From Bacteroidales bacterium (GTDB lineage Bacteria; Bacteroidota; Bacteroidia; Bacteroidales; UBA932), in NCBI GenBank assembly GCA_017619675.1, contig JAFZRX010000005.1:22095-86094 (forward strand): DNA of 64,000 bases, read 5' to 3'. The first letter of the stretch is position 1, and each line of letters begins with the position of its first letter. Below the pieces are notes generated by a model, which saw only the letters and a list, made by a program, of their open reading frames with translations, searched no databases and was not told the DNA's origin. Below are positions 17,903 through 27,852 of this stretch, piece by piece. Both the position numbers and the translations under genes were made by a program.

Positions 17903-19765
17903 ATGGATAAAAACTCTATAGTAGGACTTATCCTCATCGCGATGGTCCTTTTCGGGTTCACCTATATCCAGAAAAGGAAATACCAGAACCAGATGGAGGC
18001 CCAGGCCGTCCAGGATTCCATAGCCCTTGCCGAATCCATCAGGAGGGGCGATGTCCCTGCGGCGGACCAGCCGGCCGTCATTCCGGACAACCAGCCGGCA
18101 GAAATCCAGGTGCCCATCTATAAGGACACCATGCTGACCATGGCCTCCGCCGCGGATGAGATGTTCTATACCCTTGAGAACGAGCTGCTCAAGGTCACCT
18201 TCACATCAAAGGGAGCGCAGCCGTATTCCGCACAGATCAAGGGTTACACAAACTATGACAAGACTGACCTGTACCTCTTCAAGGACGGAGGCAACAAATA
18301 TGAAGTGAACGTCTACACGGGAGAGTACATCAAGACATCTGACTTCAGTTTCTCCCTGGTGGAGAGTTCAGACACCAAACTTGTGTTCAGGCTTCCATTT
18401 GACGGAGGCGGATATATTGAGCAGAAGTACGAACTCCCTGCGGATTCCTATATGGTCAACAACACCCTTTCCTTTGTGGGAATGGGCTCCATCATCCCGG
18501 GCAACGTCTCCAACATAGACATTGACTTCGCCACCATAATCCCAAGGATGGAGAAGGGCTACAAGAACGAGTCCCAGTACTCCAAGCTGGACTACTATTT
18601 CAGCGGGGAGAAGAAGCCCGTTGAGATTGGCCGCGGACGCAACAACAGCAAGAGGATTGACTCCAAGCTGTCCTGGTTCGCCTTCCAGCAGCAGTTCTTC
18701 AGCTATATTGTCCGCGCGCATGACGAATTCGCACTGGGAGACGTCTCAATCGACTTCTTTTCACAGGATGACCCTTCACGCAACCTCATGACCTGCAAGG
18801 CGGAGATGCGCATGGAACTCCAGCGCCAGACCCCGGACAACATAGAGATGGGCTTTGACATGTACATGGGTCCCAACCATTACCAGACCCTGCAGTCATA
18901 CGACCAGAAGTATGAGAAGATAATCCCTCTGGGAGGATGGCTCGTAGGTTGGTTCACAAGGTTCGTGATCATCCCTATGTTCAACTTCTTCCACCGTTTC
19001 ATTGGAAGTTACGGTCTCATCATCCTCCTGATGACCCTGGTTATCAAGCTGGTGGTGCTGCCGTTCACATACAAGTCGTTCGCATCGTCCGCCAAGATGG
19101 CCGCCCTGAGGCCGTTCATGGACAAGATAAACGCCAAGTATCCAAAGCAGGAAGACGCCATGAAGAAGCAGCAGGCCACAATGGACCTGTATAAACGGGC
19201 GGGAGTGAGTCCAATGGGAGGATGCCTCCCAACCCTCCTCACGTTCCCTATACTCTGGGCAATGTTCCGCTTCTTCCCGGCATCCATCGAGCTGCGCCAG
19301 CAGCCTTTCCTGTGGGCCAAGGACCTTTCCGCCTATGATTCCATCATAGAGTTCGGCCGCAGGATCCCCCTGCTGGGAGACCACCTCTCCCTGTTCGCCC
19401 TCCTGATGGCGGTAGTTATGTGGGTTTACTCCAAGTACACCCTCTCCAGCCAGCCGGCAGGCGATGACCCCAGCGCCCAGAGCATGCGCTTCATGAGCCT
19501 CTGGATGATGCCTATAATGATGTTCTTCATCTGTAACAACCTGTCATCAGCCCTCAGTTACTACTACCTGCTTTCACAGTTGATAGCGATGCTGGAGATC
19601 TGGATCATCCGCAAGTTCATCGTGAAGCCGGAGGCCGTGGTGGCAAAGGTCAAGGCGTCGGAAGGAAAGCCTATCCCCAAGTCCAAGTTCCAGCAGAGGC
19701 TCGAGGAGGCCCAGAAGATGCAGCAGATGCAGGCCCGCAATCAATCGAACAACAAGAAGATATAA
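17903..19765 (+). CDS. yidC: Membrane protein insertase YidC
   Basis: Inserts and folds inner-membrane proteins, alone or with SecYEG. The 620-residue Gram-negative form has one N-terminal membrane segment (IVGLILIAMVLFGFTYI) and a large periplasmic beta-domain (about 60-340). The conserved Oxa1 core with five membrane segments follows from about 355, including GWLVGWFTRFVIIPMFNFF, MGGCLPTLLTFPILWAMF and a final segment near 545-570. The tail is basic and Gln-rich, typical for ribosome contact. Its stop codon directly abuts the TTG start of the next gene. Confidence 0.97.
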   Translation: MDKNSIVGLILIAMVLFGFTYIQKRKYQNQMEAQAVQDSIALAESIRRGDVPAADQPAVIPDNQPAEIQVPIYKDTMLTMASAADEMFYTLENELLKVTFTSKGAQPYSAQIKGYTNYDKTDLYLFKDGGNKYEVNVYTGEYIKTSDFSFSLVESSDTKLVFRLPFDGGGYIEQKYELPADSYMVNNTLSFVGMGSIIPGNVSNIDIDFATIIPRMEKGYKNESQYSKLDYYFSGEKKPVEIGRGRNNSKRIDSKLSWFAFQQQFFSYIVRAHDEFALGDVSIDFFSQDDPSRNLMTCKAEMRMELQRQTPDNIEMGFDMYMGPNHYQTLQSYDQKYEKIIPLGGWLVGWFTRFVIIPMFNFFHRFIGSYGLIILLMTLVIKLVVLPFTYKSFASSAKMAALRPFMDKINAKYPKQEDAMKKQQATMDLYKRAGVSPMGGCLPTLLTFPILWAMFRFFPASIELRQQPFLWAKDLSAYDSIIEFGRRIPLLGDHLSLFALLMAVVMWVYSKYTLSSQPAGDDPSAQSMRFMSLWMMPIMMFFICNNLSSALSYYYLLSQLIAMLEIWIIRKFIVKPEAVVAKVKASEGKPIPKSKFQQRLEEAQKMQQMQARNQSNNKKI

Positions 19766-20413
19766 TTGATAGAGAGCAACTTAAAAAATCTTTGGAAGGA
19801 ACTGCCGCCGGATGTGAAATTGGTGGCAGTTTCCAAATATTACCCGGTTGAGGCCATCCAGAGGGCGTATGACGCCGGGCAGAAGGTCTTTGCCGAAAGC
19901 CGTCCCCAGGACTTCGCCGCAAAGGTCCAGGTCCTTCCAAAGGACATAGAGTGGCACTTCATAGGCCATCTCCAGACCAACAAGCTTAAACTTGTGCTTC
20001 CTTACGCCGCCCTTGTCCAGAGCGTTGATACCAGGCACCTTCTTGATGAGATCGAGAAGTGGGGCAAGGCCAATGAGCGCGTCACGGACATCCTCCTGGA
20101 AATACACATCGGCGCGGAGCAGACAAAGCAGGGCTTCGCTGAGGAGGAGGCGCTGGAAATCCTGTTCAATGCCGACAAGTTCCCCCACGTGCGCTTCCGC
20201 GGCCTCATGGCGATGGCCACCAACACCGAAGACGAGAGTATCATTGACGCGGACTTCGAGCGCATAGACACCTTCATGGCGTATCTCAAGGATCTTTTCC
20301 CGGAACTGGAAGCCTTTGACCAGCTGTCCATAGGGATGTCCGGAGACTATAAGATCGCCCTGCGCCACGGTGCTACCATGGTGCGCATAGGCACCGCCAT
20401 TTTCGCTGAATAA
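19766..20413 (+). CDS. YggS-family pyridoxal-phosphate homeostasis protein
   Basis: A 215-residue single-domain PLP-binding protein that helps balance free vitamin B6. The PLP lysine lies in VKLVAVSKYYP (about residue 25). Other conserved parts are FAESRPQDFAAK, WHFIGHLQTNK near 60 and the phosphate-binding LSIGMSGDYKIALRHGATMVRIG near the end. Translation appears to start at TTG 19766 immediately after the yidC stop. No ATG precedes the conserved N-terminus, and TTG gives the family's usual IESNLKNLW opening. In most homologs the motif reads FGENR; here it is FAESR, a modest deviation. Confidence 0.93.
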   Translation: MIESNLKNLWKELPPDVKLVAVSKYYPVEAIQRAYDAGQKVFAESRPQDFAAKVQVLPKDIEWHFIGHLQTNKLKLVLPYAALVQSVDTRHLLDEIEKWGKANERVTDILLEIHIGAEQTKQGFAEEEALEILFNADKFPHVRFRGLMAMATNTEDESIIDADFERIDTFMAYLKDLFPELEAFDQLSIGMSGDYKIALRHGATMVRIGTAIFAE

Positions 20414-20435
20414 ACCACATAAAATAACCTATCAT

Positions 20436-21995
20436 ATGAAAAAATTGTATGTTATACTCTTGGCTGCGTTCCTGGCATTGCCTGCAATGGCCCAGACCGC
20501 AAGGATCAAGATAGACACAGACCGCAAGATCGGAGAGATTGACAAGAATCTCTACAGCAACTTCACCGAGCACCTTGGCCGCTGCATCTACGGCGGTATC
20601 TACGATCCCGAGTCCTCACAGGCCGACGAGGCCGGACTCCGCAAGGACGTGCTCAAGGCCATCAAGGACCTGAACGTTTCCATTACCCGCTATCCGGGCG
20701 GAAACTTCGTTTCTAACTATCACTGGCTGGACGGCGTGGGTCCTTACCGCAAGCCCCGCCTTGAACTGGCCTGGCAGCGTCTGGAGACCAACGAGTTTGG
20801 AACCGACGAGTTCGTGGACTTCGCCCGCAAGGTGGGCACCGAGCCTTATTTCGCCATCAACCTGGGAACCGGAACCATAGAGGAGGCCCAGTGGTGGGTT
20901 GAGTACTGCAACATCAAGGAAGGCCCATACTATGCGGAACTGCGCCGCCAGTATGGACACGAGGAGCCCTACAACATCAAGTACTGGGGCCTTGGAAACG
21001 AGATGGACGGAGACTGGCAGATGGGCCAGCTTTCACCCATGGACTACGCCAAGAAGGCTCGCGAGGCAGCAAAGATCATGTCCTACACTGACCCAACCAT
21101 CAAGCTCATCGCTTCAGGATCATCAAACTACACCCCTGGCGCCAACCCTGACGAGTGGAACCGCACCATCCTTGACTACCTTGACGGCTTTGTAGACTAC
21201 ATCGCCCTGCACATGTACGTGGGCAACCAGACTAACAACTACTATGACTTCCTGGCAACCCCTCTTGTAATGGACCAGCGCACCCAACTTGTAAAGGGTA
21301 TGATCCGCGAGTACAACAAGAGCGACCGCCCCATTAAGATAGCCTGGGACGAGTATAACGTATGGTACCGCGCGAGGGATGACGCAAGCGTAGTGGGCGT
21401 GCACGCCCTCGAGGAGCACTACAACCTTGAGGACGCCCTGGTAATCGCAGGTTTCCTCAACTGCTTCGTACGCAACGCAGACATAGTGAAGATGGCCAAC
21501 ATGGCCCAGCTGGTCAACGTCATCGCCCCTATCTTCGTGGAAGACGACAAGATGTACCTCCAGACCATCTACTATCCGCTCCAGATGTTCGCCAACAACA
21601 TGAAGGGCGAGTCCCTGGACGTATACGTGGACTGCGACAAGTACAACACCTCACCTGACTTCTCACTTGGAGACAACGAGGTCAACACATCCGTTACCGA
21701 CGTTCCTTACCTTGACGTTACCGCCGCACTTGACGGAGACGACCTGGTCATCTGCGTTGTTAACCGCAACAAGGACAAGGCAATCGCCACCGACATCATC
21801 TGCCAGCAGGCCAAGTTCAGCGGCCCCGTGGAGGTGTACGAGATCAACGGACCGGACATCAAGTCTGAGAACACCGTGAACAAGACCACCGTCTCCACCC
21901 AGAAGAAGGCTGACCTCAAGAATCCCGGCAACGCCAACCTGAGGTACTCCTTCCCGGCCCATTCAATCACTATGCTCAAGGGCAAGGTAAAGTAG
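20436..21995 (+). CDS. GH51 alpha-L-arabinofuranosidase
   Basis: Releases terminal arabinofuranose from arabinoxylan or arabinan. The 519-residue protein has a cleavable signal peptide (about 20 residues, ending AMAQ), so it is exported, probably to the periplasm. The clan-A TIM barrel carries the acid/base Glu189 in GLGNEMDG and the nucleophile Glu306 in AWDEYNVW. The C-terminal beta-sandwich ends with the common SITMLKGKVK tail. It lies 22 bases after the yggS-like gene with no obvious promoter, and 7 bases before a serine hydrolase. It complements the GH43 enzyme 5 kb away. Confidence 0.95.
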   Translation: MKKLYVILLAAFLALPAMAQTARIKIDTDRKIGEIDKNLYSNFTEHLGRCIYGGIYDPESSQADEAGLRKDVLKAIKDLNVSITRYPGGNFVSNYHWLDGVGPYRKPRLELAWQRLETNEFGTDEFVDFARKVGTEPYFAINLGTGTIEEAQWWVEYCNIKEGPYYAELRRQYGHEEPYNIKYWGLGNEMDGDWQMGQLSPMDYAKKAREAAKIMSYTDPTIKLIASGSSNYTPGANPDEWNRTILDYLDGFVDYIALHMYVGNQTNNYYDFLATPLVMDQRTQLVKGMIREYNKSDRPIKIAWDEYNVWYRARDDASVVGVHALEEHYNLEDALVIAGFLNCFVRNADIVKMANMAQLVNVIAPIFVEDDKMYLQTIYYPLQMFANNMKGESLDVYVDCDKYNTSPDFSLGDNEVNTSVTDVPYLDVTAALDGDDLVICVVNRNKDKAIATDIICQQAKFSGPVEVYEINGPDIKSENTVNKTTVSTQKKADLKNPGNANLRYSFPAHSITMLKGKVK

Positions 21996-22002
21996 GACGG
22001 CC

Positions 22003-23532
22003 ATGAAAAGCATCAAGAGAATTATACTGTCAGCGGCTATGCTGCTGACAGCATTCGTTTCAGCATCCGCATACAACGACGGCATTCCTCGCAGCACGCC
22101 GGAGGCCGAGGGCGTGGATCCCCAGGTAATAACCAAGTTCTTCTCGGACCTTGACAAGAGCGGCCTTGAGGTGCACAGCATCATGATCATCCGTCACGGA
22201 AAGGTGATAGCCGAGCACTGGTGGGCGCCCTATGCGCCGGAGTACACCCACGCGATGTATTCCTGCACAAAGACCTTCACCGCAACGGCGATAGGCTTCG
22301 CCGTACAGGAAGGCCTGCTCAAGGTGAGCGACAAGGTCATCTCCTTCTTCCCGGACCTCCTTCCGGACGTCATCTCCGAGGATCTTGCCAACCTTACGGT
22401 TGAGCATCTCCTCTCGATGAGCGTGGGCCACAAGTCCACCTCCTACGCAGGCTCCGGCCTCCCGCAGGTGAAATCCTTCCTTGCGGCGGAGTTCCAGTAT
22501 CACCCCGGAACCCATTTCGCGTACAACATATCGGCATCGCACATGCTGTCCAACATCATCACCAGGGTGACGGGCCTTTCCATCAAGGAGTACCTTGAGC
22601 CAAGGCTTTTCGAACCCCTTGGAATCAAGGACATCGTATGGGAGATGGATGACGACGGCCACAACATGGGCAACGGAGGGTCACACCTCCGCACGTCGGA
22701 CATGGCCAAGTTCGGCATCTTCCTGATGAACAAGGGCAAGTACAACGGCAAGCAGCTGCTGAACTCCGAGTGGATCGAGACGGGCACAAGGCCGCATATC
22801 TACCAGAAGGACCCTGAGGGCCCTGAGAAGGACGCCAAGGACGACGGAGGCCAGGGATACGGCTACCAGTGCTGGATGGGCCGCAACGGCTCTTACAGGG
22901 CCATCGGCGCCATGAACCAGGTTATCCTGGTGTTCCCTGACAAGGACTTCGCAGTGATATCTACCGGAGCGGTACGCGACGAGACCGGATTCAACAACCT
23001 GGTTTACGAGATGCTCCCGGGAGTGGGGGACAAGAAACTCAAGGCCTCCAAGATCAACCTGGAACAGGAATTGGCGGGCTACGCCCTCAAGAAGCCTTTC
23101 GAGCCTACTGTTCCACAGGCCAAGTCAGAGACCCGCAAATACCGTATGTACCAGAACAACTACGGAATAGAGAAGGTTGACTTCCGCTTTGACGCAAACG
23201 GCAACTGCCAGGTTACCTTCGAGACACCGGCAAGCAACACCAACCTTGACTTTGGCGTAACGGACTGGAAGATCCGCCAGACGGACCGCAAGATGGCCCT
23301 GGCCCGTTCTTCCTATCCCAACACCGCTGACATAACTCCTTATTACTCAGCGGGAATGTGCGCATGGACCGGCAAGGACGAACTGTCCGCCCAGTCCCTT
23401 TCATTCTTCAATGCGGGCGCGACGGAGAACTTCCGCTTTACCTTTGACGGTGACAAGCTGAAGATGGAAATCCTGGGTTCAGGAGGGCCCAACGCCGCTA
23501 ACGTTGTGCTTGAAGGAGTGAATTGTAAATAG
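22003..23532 (+). CDS. Exported class C beta-lactamase-like serine hydrolase
   Basis: A 509-residue protein with a signal peptide (about 23 residues, ending ASA) and a beta-lactamase/esterase fold. The SxxK motif is S87-C-T-K90 in MYSCTKTFTATA, and a tyrosine motif lies in HFAYNISASHM near residue 175. The C-terminal 150 residues form an extra beta-domain. Members of this group include esterases and peptidases, so antibiotic hydrolysis should not be assumed. Being 7 bases after GH51, it may remove ester groups or process cell-wall or sugar material in the periplasm (inference). Its last 35 bases overlap the 3' end of convergent lpxB. Confidence 0.85.
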   Translation: MKSIKRIILSAAMLLTAFVSASAYNDGIPRSTPEAEGVDPQVITKFFSDLDKSGLEVHSIMIIRHGKVIAEHWWAPYAPEYTHAMYSCTKTFTATAIGFAVQEGLLKVSDKVISFFPDLLPDVISEDLANLTVEHLLSMSVGHKSTSYAGSGLPQVKSFLAAEFQYHPGTHFAYNISASHMLSNIITRVTGLSIKEYLEPRLFEPLGIKDIVWEMDDDGHNMGNGGSHLRTSDMAKFGIFLMNKGKYNGKQLLNSEWIETGTRPHIYQKDPEGPEKDAKDDGGQGYGYQCWMGRNGSYRAIGAMNQVILVFPDKDFAVISTGAVRDETGFNNLVYEMLPGVGDKKLKASKINLEQELAGYALKKPFEPTVPQAKSETRKYRMYQNNYGIEKVDFRFDANGNCQVTFETPASNTNLDFGVTDWKIRQTDRKMALARSSYPNTADITPYYSAGMCAWTGKDELSAQSLSFFNAGATENFRFTFDGDKLKMEILGSGGPNAANVVLEGVNCK

Positions 23533-24610
23533 ATTCCGCTATGGCATTGGAGGCGCCGCTGCCTCCAAGGGCCTGGCGGATGGCGGCGTAGTCCGCGAGC
23601 ATCTGCGAGCGGCGCTCGCCTGGAGCCGAGATGGCCCTTATCTCAGCGGCGACATTGTCTGAAGTGAAGTCTTCTTGGATCAGTTCCTTGAAGACTTCCT
23701 TGTCTAATATGAGGTTGCCAAGGGAGATGTACTTGATGTGGTCCATCACCCTGAGGATATACCTGGCTACGAATGCGGTGAGCTTTGAGGTGCTCCAGCA
23801 GACTACCTGCGGGGTGCCTATCAGGGCCGCCTCCAGCGAGGCCGTTCCTGAATTGATGATTGCCGCCTGCGCGTACTTGAGGATATCGTACGTGCGCCCG
23901 AAGATCAGTTCCACGTTGGTGCGGTTGCCGATGAACTGCTTATAGTCCTCTACGGGGCGTGACGGAGCTCCGGCAATCACGACCTTGCAGCCAAGTTTGT
24001 CAGCGACCTCCATGCATACGGGCATCATTCGCCTGACCTCTCCCTTGCGGGAACCGGGCAGAAGGGCTATGTAAGGGGTATGGCTGGCAGGGGAGTACCT
24101 ATGCTCGTCCACTGCGTCCAGCAGGGGATTGCCCTTGTAGATGAAGTCCACCCCGGCCTTCTGGAAATACGGGATCTCGAACGGGAACACTATGTACAGT
24201 TTGTCCACGTATTTCTTCAGTTTGCGGTTGCGTCCCTCGCGCGAAGCCCAGGTCTTGGGTGCTATGTAATAGTAGACCTTGAAGCCTTTATTATGGGCGA
24301 ATTCCGCGATCCTGAAGTTGAATCCGGGGTAGTCTATCAGGATTACCACGTCCGGCTTCCATTCCAGGATGTCTTTCTTGCATAAGCGGATGTTGCCAAG
24401 GAGCTTGCCCGCCTTGCCCAGGACGTCAGTCAGTCCCATGACCGCGCCGTCATTGTAGTGGCGGACGGGGCGCTCCCCGCAGGCGGCGGACATCAGGTCT
24501 CCACCCCAGAAGCGGAACGCCGCCTGCGGGTCACGGGCCCTGAGCCCCTTTATGAGATTGCTTCCGTGAAGGTCTCCGGAAGCCTCGCCTGCAATAATAT
24601 AGTACTTCAT
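23498..24610 (-). CDS. lpxB: Lipid-A-disaccharide synthase
   Basis: Joins UDP-diacylglucosamine and lipid X to form the lipid A disaccharide at the inner membrane. The 370-residue length is normal. Visible family motifs are IAGEASGDLHGSNL at the N-terminus, FWGGDLM near 35, VILIDYPGFN near 93, LLPGSRKGEVRRMMP near 185 and NSGTASLEAALIGTPQVV near 260. It starts directly after the surE stop codon (TAAATG junction), so the two are translationally coupled. Its 3' end overlaps the convergent serine hydrolase gene. Confidence 0.97.
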   Translation of the reverse strand: MKYYIIAGEASGDLHGSNLIKGLRARDPQAAFRFWGGDLMSAACGERPVRHYNDGAVMGLTDVLGKAGKLLGNIRLCKKDILEWKPDVVILIDYPGFNFRIAEFAHNKGFKVYYYIAPKTWASREGRNRKLKKYVDKLYIVFPFEIPYFQKAGVDFIYKGNPLLDAVDEHRYSPASHTPYIALLPGSRKGEVRRMMPVCMEVADKLGCKVVIAGAPSRPVEDYKQFIGNRTNVELIFGRTYDILKYAQAAIINSGTASLEAALIGTPQVVCWSTSKLTAFVARYILRVMDHIKYISLGNLILDKEVFKELIQEDFTSDNVAAEIRAISAPGERRSQMLADYAAIRQALGGSGASNAIAESIYNSLLQAQR

Positions 24611-25450
24611 TTATTTCCTGTGAAGCTCTTCCATCTGAAGGGCTTTCAGACGCTCGCTTTCCTCGCGGTCCTGATTGTAAATGTTATGGGCCACTATCGC
24701 CACGTATCCGTCCTTCAGGAGGCGGTGGTCGCAGCCGTCGTCGTTGCCCGGGTTCTCCACGGCGTAGCCGGTCATCATGTAGAGTTCCTCTCCCTCCTCC
24801 GGCTCTTCCTGGTTGAAGATGCCCATGTCCTCGAGGTAGATGCCCCTTTTCCTGTATATTTCCGGGTCGAAGGCCTGGTACTCTTCCTCCCAGTGGATGC
24901 GCCCAAGTCCGGCAACTTTTATGCCCTTGACATCGTCCAGGGAAGCCTTGGGGAAGTTGATGTTGTAGTAGAGACCCCTGCGGCGAGGGTGGTCAGTCAT
25001 TATCTTCCGGAAGATATCGGGGAAGAGCGCCTTTACCGCGCTGAAGTCCCCCTGGGGACTGAAATCATCCAGGGAAACCCCGATGCCTATGATGCCGTTC
25101 ACGGCGGCTTCCTGCGCGGCGCCCAGGGTGCCGGAGTACAGCGACGCGGTGGCGGCGTTTGAGCCGTGGTTGATGCCGCACACAACCACGTCCGGACGCC
25201 TGTCCCCAACCAGGATATTGTCTATGCCGAACTTGACGCAGCTTGCCGGCGTGCCGTCAAGATACCAGCGGTCCGGGGCGATCTGCTTCACCGCTATGCG
25301 CTTGAAGCCCAGCGATATAGCCATTGACATTCCGGACTGGTGATATTTGGGGGCTACCACGGTTATCTCCCCGAAAGGACGCATTATCTCAATCAATGCC
25401 TCCAGTCCGCGGGCCTTGTAGCCGTCATCGTTGGTGATAAGAATTTTCAT
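24611..25450 (-). CDS. surE: 5'/3'-nucleotidase SurE
   Basis: Metal-dependent phosphatase acting on nucleoside 5'- and 3'-monophosphates in the cytoplasm. The N-terminus ILITNDDGYKARGLEAL contains the metal-binding Asp pair, and further motifs are HQSGMSMAIS, DGTPASCVKFG and VCGINHGSNAATASLYSGTLGAAQEA. At 279 residues it is somewhat longer than the usual 250, with an extra C-terminal helix. It is coupled to lpxB, a frequent arrangement in Bacteroidetes. Confidence 0.95.
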   Translation of the reverse strand: MKILITNDDGYKARGLEALIEIMRPFGEITVVAPKYHQSGMSMAISLGFKRIAVKQIAPDRWYLDGTPASCVKFGIDNILVGDRRPDVVVCGINHGSNAATASLYSGTLGAAQEAAVNGIIGIGVSLDDFSPQGDFSAVKALFPDIFRKIMTDHPRRRGLYYNINFPKASLDDVKGIKVAGLGRIHWEEEYQAFDPEIYRKRGIYLEDMGIFNQEEPEEGEELYMMTGYAVENPGNDDGCDHRLLKDGYVAIVAHNIYNQDREESERLKALQMEELHRK

Positions 25451-25466
25451 GGAAGATTTATTTATG

Positions 25467-25474
25467 CAAATATA
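25467..25474 (-). promoter_or_regulatory. -7 element of surE-lpxB
   Basis: The complement reads TATATTTG, 17 bases upstream of the surE start codon. No TTG at the right distance is visible, so it is only a candidate. It is divergent from the GAPDH -7 box at 25496. Confidence 0.4.
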
Positions 25475-25495
25475 TGAAATAAGTATTTTATTTAG

Positions 25496-25503
25496 TAATT
25501 TTG
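25496..25503 (+). promoter_or_regulatory. -7 element of gapdh
   Basis: TAATTTTG matches TAnnTTTG. Transcription would begin near 25510, exactly where the hairpin at 25511-25528 begins. No -33 TTG is evident at 19-21 bp. Confidence 0.45.
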
Positions 25504-25510
25504 CGAGGAT

Positions 25511-25528
25511 TTAGGGACCACTCCCTAA
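25511..25528 (+). promoter_or_regulatory. 5'-terminal leader hairpin of gapdh mRNA
   Basis: Perfect 7-bp stem (25511-25517 with 25522-25528) around loop CCAC, at the predicted 5' end of the GAPDH transcript. Stem-loops at the extreme 5' end are known to slow mRNA decay, which would suit an abundant glycolytic enzyme (inference). Confidence 0.45.
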
Positions 25529-25565
25529 CAAGGTTAGTAGCAAATTATTAATTCAATATTTTTAA

Positions 25566-26582
<1,017 letters not shown>

Positions 26583-26600
26583 TTTGAAACCACTTTATAC

Positions 26601-26642
26601 CGGAGGGTGCGTTCTGCCTTAGAGCCACCCTCCGTTATTTTT
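26601..26642 (+). terminator. Intrinsic terminator of gap
   Basis: A 9-bp perfect stem (26601-26609 with 26626-26634) is followed by TTATTTTT. It begins 18 bases after the GAPDH stop and 22 bases before the next ATG. Confidence 0.8.
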
Positions 26643-26655
26643 AGAAACTGACCAT

Positions 26656-27852
26656 ATGAAAAAGTTCTTCTTCATCCTTGCAGCGGCACTTTGCCTCACG
26701 GCATCGCTGTACGCCCAGCAACAGCAGGCCAGGATCGCGTGGCCGGACTACAAGTTCCAGACAGTGAAGGCCAACCCCATCACTTCAGTTAAGAACCAGG
26801 CCAGCAGCGGAACCTGCTGGGCTTTCTCGGCAATCGGATTCCTTGAGTCAGAGGTCATCCGCATAAACGGAATAAAGGACCCTGCCAAATATCCGGACCT
26901 TTCCGAATTCTTCATCGTAAGCCACTCATACCTTGACAGGGCTGACAAGTACATCCGCCTGGACGGCAACCTTACCTTTGGCGCCGGAAGCGAGGCAGAC
27001 GACGTGCTTGACGTGATCAGGGACTACGGTATCGTTCCCAACTCCGCAATGACCGGAATGAACTACGGAACCGAACTGCCCCGCCAGGCAGAATTGGACG
27101 CCGTTCTCAAGGCTTATGTAGGCGCTGTGGTACGCAACCCCAACAGCACCCTCTCAACCGCCTGGAAGCGCGGTTTCAAGGCCATCCTGGACGAATACCT
27201 GGGCCCTTGGCCGGAGACCTTCACCGTTGACGGAAAGACCTACACCCCGGAGTCCTACAGGGACGCCCTCAAGATCAATCCTGACAACTATATCTCCCTC
27301 ACTTCTTTCAACCACCATCCGTTCTATTCCTCATTCGCGATCGAGATCTGCGACAACTGGCGCTGGGACAAGGCATACAACGTTCCTATCGACGAGCTCA
27401 TGCAGATTCTGGACGACGCCCTGAACGCAGGCTACACCGCGGCTTGGGGAGCTGACGTTTCCGACCCCGGATTCACCCGCGACGGACTGGCAGTATGGGT
27501 TGACGTACAGGCTACCGCAAGCGCAGGTTCAGACCAGGCTCACTGGGTTGGAGTTGACAACAGCAACCAGCCGGTAGTAGTGCCTGTAGAGAAGGCCGTT
27601 ACACAGGAGACACGCCAGATTGACTTCGACAACAAGACCATGACCGACGACCACGGAATGCAGATCTTTGGTATTGCCAAGGACCAGTGGGGCAACAAGT
27701 ACTACATGGTAAAGAACTCATGGGGCGTTACCGGCAAATATGACGGTATCTGGTACGCTTCAGAGGCATATGTAAAGGCACAGACACTTGACCTTGTATT
27801 CCACAAGGACGCTGTTCCTGCTGCCCTGAAGGCAAAACTGGGCGTCAGGTAA
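26656..27852 (+). CDS. Exported C1-family (papain-like) cysteine peptidase
   Basis: A 398-residue protein with a signal peptide (about 20 residues, ending LYAQ). The papain triad is complete: Cys54 in SGTCWAFSAIG with the oxyanion Gln a few residues before (KNQASS), His296 in QAHWVGVD and Asn354 in VKNSWGV. The large insertion between Cys and His resembles the bleomycin hydrolase (C1B) group, whose members are usually aminopeptidases. Export distinguishes it from the cytoplasmic enzyme. It overlaps the next gene by one base (TAATG junction), which indicates co-translation with pssA, an unexpected partner. Confidence 0.9.
   Translation: MKKFFFILAAALCLTASLYAQQQQARIAWPDYKFQTVKANPITSVKNQASSGTCWAFSAIGFLESEVIRINGIKDPAKYPDLSEFFIVSHSYLDRADKYIRLDGNLTFGAGSEADDVLDVIRDYGIVPNSAMTGMNYGTELPRQAELDAVLKAYVGAVVRNPNSTLSTAWKRGFKAILDEYLGPWPETFTVDGKTYTPESYRDALKINPDNYISLTSFNHHPFYSSFAIEICDNWRWDKAYNVPIDELMQILDDALNAGYTAAWGADVSDPGFTRDGLAVWVDVQATASAGSDQAHWVGVDNSNQPVVVPVEKAVTQETRQIDFDNKTMTDDHGMQIFGIAKDQWGNKYYMVKNSWGVTGKYDGIWYASEAYVKAQTLDLVFHKDAVPAALKAKLGVR

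Noticed and set aside
22003-23532. Antibiotic-resistance beta-lactamase
   Set aside because: The SxxK motif and fold are present, but the extra C-terminal domain, length and glycosidase context fit the broad esterase/peptidase group; resistance is not supported.
24458-25162. A 234-codon plus-strand frame across lpxB and surE
   Set aside because: Both minus-strand genes are complete and well conserved; the frame crosses their junction and resembles no protein.
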